DNA from: an uncultured Collinsella sp.
GTDB lineage: Bacteria; Actinomycetota; Coriobacteriia; Coriobacteriales; Coriobacteriaceae
Direction: 5' to 3'
Length of the DNA: 7,918 nt
Assembly (NCBI GenBank): GCA_900543515.1
Contig: UQRW01000067.1
Span: 1 to 7,918, forward strand
In this document: piece after piece, positions 1 through 4,859 of the stretch
Layout of the letters: every line of letters starts with the position of its first letter
Position numbering within the stretch: position 1 is the first letter of the stretch
The notes under the pieces: model-generated
Databases searched by the model: none
What the model was told of the DNA's origin: nothing
Seen by the model: only the letters and a program-made list of their open reading frames with translations
Translations under genes and position numbers: made by a program

Positions 1-59
1 TCAATCTCGAAAACAGCATTGCTCAGTTGACAAAACTATAGGAACACCCCCCGCGGGGA

Positions 60-84
60 AATTGGTGACGCGGGTGTCGACGGC
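60..84. repeat. Left 25-bp direct repeat, possible att scar
   Basis: This stretch is identical to 3103-3127 in the same orientation, and the match stops at both edges. Positions 70-83 (GCGGGTGTCGACGG) also match the 3' half of the tRNA-Arg(CCU) gene, from the anticodon stem into the T stem. Together with the right copy it encloses the restriction-modification operon and the ATPase fragment. That layout fits a site-specific insertion or a long target duplication, but no integrase is visible in the window. Confidence 0.7.
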
Positions 85-225
85 GCTGAGCGCTCCGTGT
101 TTTGGTATGTGGATATGGCAGCCATCAACCTTTCTCGGCATGTGAAACTCTAGGCACATATGAGCATACCTGAGCGACGCAACACATGCGCTCCATCTAT
201 CCCAACAAGCTCCAGCGGTACCCGC
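85..225. other. Intergenic stretch with no recognisable gene
   Basis: Together with 1-59, this left edge carries only a minus-strand reading frame that starts at the first repeat copy and resembles no family I know. I see no ribosome binding site and no convincing RNA structure apart from a short GC palindrome at 49-58. I treat it as non-coding island or flank sequence. Confidence 0.4.
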
Positions 226-310
226 ACTTCCCATTTCGTGTAGAAAAGGGCCTGTATATACTTCCCATTTCGTGTATTGAATCAGGTAACCACACTTCCC
301 ATTTCGTGTA
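226..310 (+). repeat. Three 17-bp repeats with a 34-bp period, upstream of the ATPase fragment
   Basis: The 17-mer ACTTCCCATTTCGTGTA occurs exactly at 226-242, 260-276 and 294-310. Each copy is separated from the next by a 17-bp non-repeated spacer, so copy starts are 34 bp apart. The last copy ends 23 bp before the ATG of the truncated ATPase gene at 334, where promoter or operator sequence is expected. The ends of the unit (CAC...GTG) are weakly dyadic. Identical copies with unrelated spacers suggest an array of protein binding sites. It is not a CRISPR array, because the repeats and spacers are too short and too few. Confidence 0.75.
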
Positions 311-333
311 TACAGCAGCTAGATTGGGCAATC

Positions 334-510
334 ATGTCAGTATTCAGACGTACGGCCTACAATAAACTCCTCGATTGGAAAGCGAGCAATGGATCCCGAG
401 CCATCATGCTCGAGGGGGCCCGCCGCGTTGGAAAAAGCACCCTTGCCCAAGAGTTTGCGCAGTCCAAATACAAATCCCACCTCGTGATCGACGAATCTGT
501 TGCGAGTGAA
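334..510 (+). pseudogene. Truncated AAA ATPase (DUF4143-type), N-terminal fragment
   Basis: Starting at the ATG at 334, the product begins MSVFRRTAYNKLLDW and carries a Walker A motif, GARRVGKS, at residues 28-35, then a segment resembling the first beta strand after the P-loop (HLVIDE, about residues 52-57). This is the typical opening of the AAA ATPases with a C-terminal DUF4143 domain, which are normally around 400 residues or more. Homology-like sequence stops near position 500, exactly where the terminator of the opposing restriction gene begins. The frame stays open to 666, but the extra residues only read through the terminator and the antisense of the endonuclease 3' end. Walker B and everything downstream are missing, so I call it a remnant. 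There is no clear Shine-Dalgarno before the ATG. The in-frame TTG at 277 lies at the edge of the repeat array and is not a credible start. Confidence 0.7.
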
Positions 511-542
511 AAAAGAAGACCGGAGACTCAACTGGTCTCCGG
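508..542 (-). terminator. Rho-independent terminator of the restriction-modification operon
   Basis: An 8-bp perfect stem (520-527 with 535-542, CCGGAGAC/GTCTCCGG) closes a 7-nt loop. On the minus strand it is followed by the T-rich run TCTTCTTTTTTC. It starts about 28 bp past the endonuclease stop codon. On the plus strand the hairpin has no good T-tract, so it serves the minus-strand operon. Confidence 0.85.
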
Positions 543-570
543 CCTCATTTCTAAAAAACGTCTCGTGGTT

Positions 571-1785
571 CTACTCGTGCTGTCGGGCTTCTACCAGCCT
601 GCAGAAGTCGTTGACGCTCATGAGCCATTCCCTTTGCGCGGGCGTGTAGGTTTCGAACAGCGATGAGGGCACAACGAGGCTGAGCCTGTCCTTAGCCATA
701 GCTCGTGTGTAATCCTCACTTACGGCGGGCTCAAGTGTTACAAGATGCTTGTCCTCGATTCTGTCAGCCTCATCAAGCACCTGACGCCAACGCTCCTTGA
801 TGGTTGTCTTGGCACCGAGCATCGTCAGTCGAGCGACAGGGAACTTGGGGTCGTGGTAATCGTCAATAGAGGGAAAGATGAAATCCGGCTTTGATTTGCC
901 CTCGGTGTATTTCTGCGCCGAGTAGCGTATGCCCCTAGCATCGAATAGCATCGAGAGTTGATTCTCGAACGCCGTCCCCGCACGGGACTTGCGGCGCTGG
1001 AAGGCCGACATAGTGGTGCGCAGCACGCCATCAACATCAAGCGCCGAGCCAAGGTATGGCGCGAGGTCGCGCTCCAAGAGATGCCGCTCGAAGACGCGGA
1101 ACAGCATCTCTTCGCGTTCGTAACAAGCGACCAAGCAGCCATCCGGGTCGCCCGTCCAATCGAGCTTTCCAAGGGTGGAAGCTGAGTAGGATGAGAAGTC
1201 TGCCCCTTTGGGGAAGGACTCGCCGAATTTCTCGATCATACCGTCGAGGAAGTTCTCCGCTGCGATCGGCATGCTAACTTCGATGCCGATGGACTCCAAA
1301 ATCCTTGCGGCGATCGACGTGATGCGCGTATCCTCCCGAGCAGAGGGCGTAAAACCCTTCTCGCCAACCCCGTCGAGCGCGAAGAGCCAGCGAACTTGAG
1401 ATTCCGCCGTACTCCCCGCTCGGGCAAATAGGATTACGACCTCCTTGGCTTCGTGTAGGGCCAAAACCATGAGGTCGCCCGGACGGGCCATGCCCATGGC
1501 AGCATTATCGTTGTAGTAGAGCCTATACTCAGTTCTAGTTGGATGCTTCCTGCGGGCGTCGTACCAAGTGGTATAACCATGGTCGAATATAGGGTCTGCA
1601 CCATCATCGAGATATGCGAAGGTAGTTCGCATCCCCTTTATGTCATCGTCTCCGAAAAGCGCGCGCAAAGGCCCCACGCCGTTGAATTCGTGCTGGTGGC
1701 TTTTATTGGCCCCCATGATGTCAACGCCCGCGAGGGTTTTCGCGACAGCACCGTCAAAATACGCGCCAAGTACTCCATAGTCCAT
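571..1785 (-). CDS. EcoRII-like type II restriction endonuclease, predicted to cut CCWGG
   Basis: The 404-residue protein has the length and two-domain layout of EcoRII. The N-terminal part (about residues 1-170, with EYRLYY at 86-91 and STAESQVRWLFAL at 125-137) resembles the EcoRII-N effector DNA-binding domain. The C-terminal part (about 255-395) resembles the EcoRII-C nuclease domain of the PD-(D/E)XK fold, with PD at 300-301, K326 in LGAKTT, and the following KERWRQVLDEADRI and KHLVTL stretches. EcoRII is a type IIE enzyme that needs a second site bound at its N-terminal domain to cleave efficiently. Having both domains suggests the same behaviour, unlike the shorter PspGI-type relatives. 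The ATG lies one base after the methyltransferase stop, and its ribosome binding site GGAGGT sits inside the last methyltransferase codons, so translation of the pair is probably coupled. CCWGG specificity is inferred from the family, the partner enzyme and local site avoidance. Confidence 0.9.
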   Translation of the reverse strand: MDYGVLGAYFDGAVAKTLAGVDIMGANKSHQHEFNGVGPLRALFGDDDIKGMRTTFAYLDDGADPIFDHGYTTWYDARRKHPTRTEYRLYYNDNAAMGMARPGDLMVLALHEAKEVVILFARAGSTAESQVRWLFALDGVGEKGFTPSAREDTRITSIAARILESIGIEVSMPIAAENFLDGMIEKFGESFPKGADFSSYSASTLGKLDWTGDPDGCLVACYEREEMLFRVFERHLLERDLAPYLGSALDVDGVLRTTMSAFQRRKSRAGTAFENQLSMLFDARGIRYSAQKYTEGKSKPDFIFPSIDDYHDPKFPVARLTMLGAKTTIKERWRQVLDEADRIEDKHLVTLEPAVSEDYTRAMAKDRLSLVVPSSLFETYTPAQREWLMSVNDFCRLVEARQHE

Positions 1786-1786
1786 C

Positions 1787-2935
1787 CTAGAACACCTCCA
1801 TCATCAACTTCGCGACCGAGCGCACGACCGGCACGGTCACGGAGTTGCCGAACTGCCTGTATGCCTGAGTATCCGACACCGGGATGATGAACTCATCGGG
1901 AAATCCTTGCAGGCGCGCGCATTCGCGGGGAGTGAGTTTACGAGGGTTTTTTCCTTCCTGCCCGACCAGAATCTCGCTGCCATCCTTGTGGTACCGGGCG
2001 GAAAGCGTCCTTGTCGTGTCCTCTGGGCCGACCATCGAGTATCCAAAGCCGTGGCCCGCCGCCTCATGCTTTTCGCGATAGGCGCGCAGATAGGCCCATA
2101 GCTTATCCGAAATGGTGTAGCGTTCGTTTGGTTGCTCTTCGAGGATTTCCCCTAGCGTATGTCCCGGTCCCGGCACCTCAAGGTCATCCCACGAGAAGGG
2201 AACTTCCTCCCTGAACCCCACGATGTAGATGCGCTCCCTGTGCTGGCACGTCCAGTTTTTTGAATCAAGCACTTTCCAGAAAATATGGTATCCAAGGTCC
2301 TCCTCAAGCGTCTGTCGTATGACCTTGAAGGTCTTCCCGCCGTCGTGACTCGTAAGGTTCTTAACGTTCTCAAGCAAGAAGGCCTTCGGGCGCTTGTCGC
2401 GTATGATGCGAGCGACCTCGAAAAAGAGGGTTCCCTGCGTTTTATCCTCAAAGCCGGTGGGTCTCCCCAAAGATTGCTTCTTCGAAACACCTGCAAGGGA
2501 GAATGGCTGACAAGGAAAGCCTGCGAGCAGGACATCGAAGTCCGGTATATCGTTTGATGCGACCTGACGGATGTCGCCCGCCGGGGTCTCTCCATAGTTC
2601 ATCCGGTAGGTTTTCTGGGCGAACTTATCCCACTCGCAAGAGAAGACGCACCTACCGCCAAGCTCTTGGAACGGCATTCGTATACCGCCGATGCCCGCGA
2701 AGAGATCGCAGAAGGTAAAAGGCGCGTCGCTGCGCTCCCCTTGGTCAAATGGAGCCCCCGCATCGAGCGATGCGATAAAGGCGCATTCAGCCGCCGTTGG
2801 ACTAGTATCCCCAGACTCCCAGCGCCGAACGGTGCGTTCGCCAGACGAGCCCATACCAAGGGCGGCGGCGAACTCCTTTTGGGTGAGGCCGAGGTCAATT
2901 CTCTTTTGCGCTATATCAGCTGCATTTAGTTGCAT
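1787..2935 (-). CDS. DNA cytosine-5 methyltransferase, Dcm/M.EcoRII-like, with N-terminal HTH
   Basis: The 382-residue protein would methylate a cytosine in the site cut by the downstream endonuclease, protecting host DNA. The ordered C5-methyltransferase motifs are visible: SAM-binding FCDLFAGIGGIR (75-86), catalytic GFPCQPFS with Cys142, ENV (189-191), QHRER (231-235), a target recognition region (about 240-330), then LTPRECARLQGFP (334-346) and GNSV (363-366). The stretch LAGVSKK.SLGR..GF...TQGTLFF closely resembles E. coli Dcm and M.EcoRII, which modify CCWGG. Residues 5-50 form an XRE-like helix-turn-helix (LGLTQKEFAAALG...RTVRRWESG). N-terminal regions of M.EcoRII and M.SsoII are known to repress their own genes, so autoregulation is plausible here. 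The ATG at 2935 precedes the helix-turn-helix and has only a weak Shine-Dalgarno. No vsr mismatch-repair gene accompanies it in the window. Confidence 0.95.
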   Translation of the reverse strand: MQLNAADIAQKRIDLGLTQKEFAAALGMGSSGERTVRRWESGDTSPTAAECAFIASLDAGAPFDQGERSDAPFTFCDLFAGIGGIRMPFQELGGRCVFSCEWDKFAQKTYRMNYGETPAGDIRQVASNDIPDFDVLLAGFPCQPFSLAGVSKKQSLGRPTGFEDKTQGTLFFEVARIIRDKRPKAFLLENVKNLTSHDGGKTFKVIRQTLEEDLGYHIFWKVLDSKNWTCQHRERIYIVGFREEVPFSWDDLEVPGPGHTLGEILEEQPNERYTISDKLWAYLRAYREKHEAAGHGFGYSMVGPEDTTRTLSARYHKDGSEILVGQEGKNPRKLTPRECARLQGFPDEFIIPVSDTQAYRQFGNSVTVPVVRSVAKLMMEVF

Positions 2936-2960
2936 GGGACGCCTATCTTGGTTGAAAAAC

Positions 2961-2984
2961 GGTCAAACTGTCCTGTATTTACCA
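2961..2984 (-). promoter_or_regulatory. Candidate promoter and autoregulatory operator of the methyltransferase gene
   Basis: On the minus strand, TGGTAAATA (2984-2976) reads as an extended -10 element with no good -35. Just downstream, 2961-2973 forms the imperfect dyad GGTCA-AAC-TGTCC, where the start point would fall (near 2969), leaving a leader of about 33 nt. A repressor on this dyad would block initiation, and the helix-turn-helix of the methyltransferase is the obvious candidate. This is a reading by eye. Neither the start point nor binding is demonstrated. Confidence 0.4.
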
Positions 2985-3102
2985 CAGCGTTAGTCTATCA
3001 CCCCGAGCGGACATGTCTTCCCCTTGCTTCAGTCCGCCTCTAAACCCCGTAGCATCAACTGGGCTTTAGGGCCTGGACACTCTACCGGAGGGCTCTAGAC
3101 GC
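2985..3102. other. Non-coding gap between methyltransferase promoter and right repeat
   Basis: No reading frame with a ribosome binding site and no clear hairpin is seen here. It holds the first CCWGG site of the window (3072-3076), which lies inside the repeat-bounded interval but outside the restriction-modification genes. Confidence 0.4.
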
Positions 3103-3127
3103 AATTGGTGACGCGGGTGTCGACGGC
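3103..3127. repeat. Right 25-bp direct repeat, possible att scar
   Basis: This is an exact copy of 60-84 in the same orientation. It runs directly into a longer stretch of tRNA-derived sequence (3113-3138). That suggests this side keeps more of the ancestral attachment site, while the left copy keeps only the shared core. Confidence 0.7.
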
Positions 3128-3138
3128 CCGAATCCGCC
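3113..3138 (+). repeat. Inverted partial copy of the tRNA-Arg 3' half
   Basis: These 26 bases match bases 40-65 of the adjacent tRNA-Arg(CCU) gene (3204-3229, minus strand) at 24 positions. The two differences are CC in place of TT at the start of the T loop. The copy is in the opposite orientation to the intact tRNA, so the two can pair as a long inverted repeat around a 65-nt spacer. It lacks the acceptor and D arms and cannot be a functional tRNA. It may be a remnant of an integration event or of a lost second tRNA. Confidence 0.7.
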
Positions 3139-3150
3139 GGCGGCCCCCGC

Positions 3151-3183
3151 AAACCAGAAACGGCGCCGCTCCCGCGACGCCGT
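3151..3183 (-). terminator. Terminator of tRNA-Arg(CCU)
   Basis: A 10-bp stem (3174-3183 with 3160-3169, one G-T pair) carries a 4-nt loop and lies about 10 bp beyond the CCA end of the tRNA. On the minus strand it is followed by TTCTGGTTT, a moderate T-tract. Confidence 0.6.
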
Positions 3184-3192
3184 CATATTCCC

Positions 3193-3268
3193 TGGTGCCC
3201 CCGGGCGGATTCGAACCGTCGACACCCGCTTTAGGAGAGCGGTGCTCTATCCCCTGAGCTACGGAGGC
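3193..3268 (-). tRNA. tRNA-Arg (anticodon CCU), CCA encoded
   Basis: The minus strand folds as a 76-nt cloverleaf including a genomic CCA end. The acceptor arm is GCCTCCG/CGGGGGC. The anticodon stem CCGCT/AGCGG encloses the loop CTCCTAA, so the anticodon is CCU (3235-3233), reading the arginine codon AGG. The T loop is TTCGAAT. The T stem GACGG/CCGCC holds an A-C mismatch at its second pair. Its 3' half supplies the sequence shared with the direct repeats that flank the restriction-modification island. Confidence 0.93.
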
Positions 3269-3278
3269 ATGTTGTACT

Positions 3279-3284
3279 AGTGTA
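3279..3284 (-). promoter_or_regulatory. Possible -10 element of tRNA-Arg
   Basis: TACACT on the minus strand ends 10 bases before the 5' end of the tRNA, a normal distance for a stable-RNA promoter. No good -35 hexamer was found at the standard spacing. Confidence 0.3.
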
Positions 3285-3326
3285 GCAGATTTACTGCATC
3301 GCAATACGTCGCATGACTAGACTTCG

Positions 3327-3395
3327 AAGTTGCGGTGGAATAGTTCCTGTCTGAAGCATCTAAAGCCGTATTTAGGAACTATTTCACCGCAACTT
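3327..3395. repeat. 22-bp inverted repeat with 25-nt loop, MITE- or REP-like
   Basis: The arms 3327-3348 and 3374-3395 are complementary at 21 of 22 positions, with one G-T mismatch. They begin AAGTTGCGGTG and its complement. The element lies 8 bp past the manO stop codon and upstream of the tRNA. There is no T-tract on the minus-strand exit side, so it is not a standard terminator, although it could protect transcript ends. Its form suggests a dispersed intergenic element. Confidence 0.75.
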
Positions 3396-3403
3396 ATGAG
3401 GAG

Positions 3404-3802
3404 CTAGTTACCTTTGTGGAAGAGGTTTTTGATAACGGAGGGGATGCTCTTGGCGCCCTTGGCCGTCACATCGATAAAGTCGGGCGAACGCACAAGCTTA
3501 TCCTCGTCGACGTACTTGCGGACCGCGCGCAACGTCTCTTTGTCGTCGCGCGTCGAAAACGTAAAGTGACCGTTGTCCTTGGTGAAGATGGCAAAACGCG
3601 TGATCTTCTTGGTGCCGCGCAAAACCTCGGCGGCGATATAGTCGACCTCGTCCCACGGGATTTGAATATAATCCTCGGGATTGCGCTCGTTGTAATACTC
3701 GAACGCCTTATTGCCCACCATCACGTTACCGTGGCTGGTAAGCCCCATCAGGCAGGTTGCCGGCGTTGCCAGATCGACCGTGCTGTTCTGAGATTGCGCC
3801 AT
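3404..3802 (-). CDS. manO: DUF956 protein, ManO-type PTS-associated regulator
   Basis: The product from the preferred ATG is 132 residues long, soluble, with no signal peptide or membrane segment. The core (SHGNVMVGNKAFEYYNERNPEDYIQIPWDEVDYIAAEV...RFAIFTKDNGHFTFSTRD) matches my recollection of DUF956, a family found next to mannose-class PTS operons and called ManO in Firmicutes. Its biochemical role is not well defined. I start it at the ATG at 3802, preceded by GGAGGGCGAGGTG. The frame is open to a GTG at 3853, but that codon lies inside the hairpin of an intrinsic terminator and is unlikely to be used. The terminator sits between manZ and this gene, so expression probably depends on readthrough and should be lower than that of the transporter genes. 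Confidence 0.85.
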   Translation of the reverse strand: MAQSQNSTVDLATPATCLMGLTSHGNVMVGNKAFEYYNERNPEDYIQIPWDEVDYIAAEVLRGTKKITRFAIFTKDNGHFTFSTRDDKETLRAVRKYVDEDKLVRSPDFIDVTAKGAKSIPSVIKNLFHKGN

Positions 3803-3819
3803 GCGCACCTCGCCCTCCA

Positions 3820-3866
3820 AATAAAACAATCGGACCGCATCCAGTGTACCCACCGGGTGCGGTCCG
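3820..3866 (-). terminator. Intrinsic terminator between manZ and manO
   Basis: A 12-bp stem (3855-3866 with 3831-3842, one non-Watson-Crick pair) closes a 12-nt loop. On the minus strand it is followed by ATTGTTTTATTT, then immediately by the manO ribosome binding site. It lies about 57 bp past the manZ stop. Confidence 0.8.
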
Positions 3867-3922
3867 TTTCAATGGCTCAAAAGCCCTTGCCTAGCAATTC
3901 TCGGTCTTAAGCCGAAGCGTGC

Positions 3923-4843
3923 TTACATGAAGCCGCAGAAGCGACCGATGATGCCGACGGCGAAGAGAGCCAGGATGATGACGATCGGGCTGACCTTCTT
4001 CTTGAGGAGCTTGCAGACCAGCAGGGTCAGGCACACGGCGGCAAGGCCGGGGATGAGCTGATCGAGGTTGGCCTGAAGCGTGGTGACCTTCACCTGATCA
4101 AGGGCGTTAGCACCGATGGAGTTATACATCGTCAGTGCTTCCTTGACACCCTCAGAACCGGAGGGCAGGTTAGCCCAGTCGATAAAGGCGCCAGCAGACT
4201 GCGTGACCTTGGAGACGACCGGGGTGAAGGAGATGGACACCCAGCGCTCGACCAGGGCGCCGATGATGAACATACCAAGGATGGAAGCACCCTCGGTGAC
4301 CTTGCCCATCAGACCGCCGGAGAGGTCCTTGGCGATGGAGGAGCCGACCTTGTAGCCAAACTCCTGCGTGTACCACAGGAAGGCGTAACGGATGATGTTC
4401 CACGCGAAGAAGAACAGCAGCGGACCGGCGATGCTGCCGGACAGGGCCAGGGAAGCGCCCAGAGCGCCCAGAATCGGGCGAAGGGTGAACCAGAAGACGG
4501 GGTCACCGACGCCGGCGAGCGGGCCCATCATACCGACCTTGACGCCCTGGATGGCGACGTCGTCAATCGGGGCACCGTTGGCGCGCTCCTCCTCGAGAGC
4601 GAGGGTAACGCCAATGACGGGGGCGGAAACATAGGGGTGGGTGTTATAGAACTCCAGGTGGCGCTTAAGAGCGGCAATCTGGTCATCCTTGCTGGTGTAG
4701 AGCTTCTTGATCGCAGGGATCATTGCGAAGCACCAGCCGCCGTTCTGCATACGCTCGTAGTTCCACGAGCCCTGAAGGAACTGATGACGGAAGCAAACCT
4801 TCTTGCGGTCAGCCTTGGTGAGCTGAATCTTGTTCTCTGCCAT
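3923..4843 (-). CDS. manZ: PTS mannose/fructose/sorbose family IID component
   Basis: This membrane subunit of a mannose-class permease forms the sugar channel together with IIC. The N-terminal cytoplasmic part (KADRKKVCFRHQFLQGSWNYERMQNGGWCFAMIPAIKKLY) is the hallmark IID opening. It is followed by VGMMGPLAGVGDPVFWFTLRPILGALGASLA, the conserved glycine-rich region of the family. Hydrophobic segments follow in the middle, and the C-terminus (LIPGLAAVCLTLLVCKLLKKK...IVIILALFAVGIIGRFCGF) is membrane-embedded. The preferred start is the ATG at 4843 (306 residues), which has GAGGGGAG eight bases upstream. A GTG three codons earlier (4852) overlaps that Shine-Dalgarno. The gap from the manY stop is only 16 bp, so the gene is co-transcribed with manXY. 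Confidence 0.95.
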   Translation of the reverse strand: MAENKIQLTKADRKKVCFRHQFLQGSWNYERMQNGGWCFAMIPAIKKLYTSKDDQIAALKRHLEFYNTHPYVSAPVIGVTLALEEERANGAPIDDVAIQGVKVGMMGPLAGVGDPVFWFTLRPILGALGASLALSGSIAGPLLFFFAWNIIRYAFLWYTQEFGYKVGSSIAKDLSGGLMGKVTEGASILGMFIIGALVERWVSISFTPVVSKVTQSAGAFIDWANLPSGSEGVKEALTMYNSIGANALDQVKVTTLQANLDQLIPGLAAVCLTLLVCKLLKKKVSPIVIILALFAVGIIGRFCGFM

Positions 4844-4859
4844 ATGTATCACTCCCCTC

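Noticed and set aside
1..234. A 77-codon minus-strand frame at the left edge
   Set aside because: It runs through the direct repeat and shows no family features or ribosome binding site. The part shared with the frame at 3095-3304 comes only from the repeated DNA.
226..310. The 17-bp repeats as a mini-CRISPR array
   Set aside because: The repeats are only 17 bp with 17-bp spacers, there are just three copies, and no cas gene is present. The position just before a gene start fits operator sites better.
277..333. Extending the ATPase fragment upstream to the TTG at 277
   Set aside because: The extra codons are translated repeat-array sequence, and the family-like N-terminus begins at the ATG at 334.
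3095..3304. A 69-codon minus-strand frame over the tRNA
   Set aside because: It translates the tRNA-Arg gene and its inverted copy, so it is a shadow of an RNA gene.
3803..3853. GTG start for the DUF956 gene at 3853
   Set aside because: It lies inside an intrinsic terminator hairpin, while the ATG at 3802 has a strong ribosome binding site.
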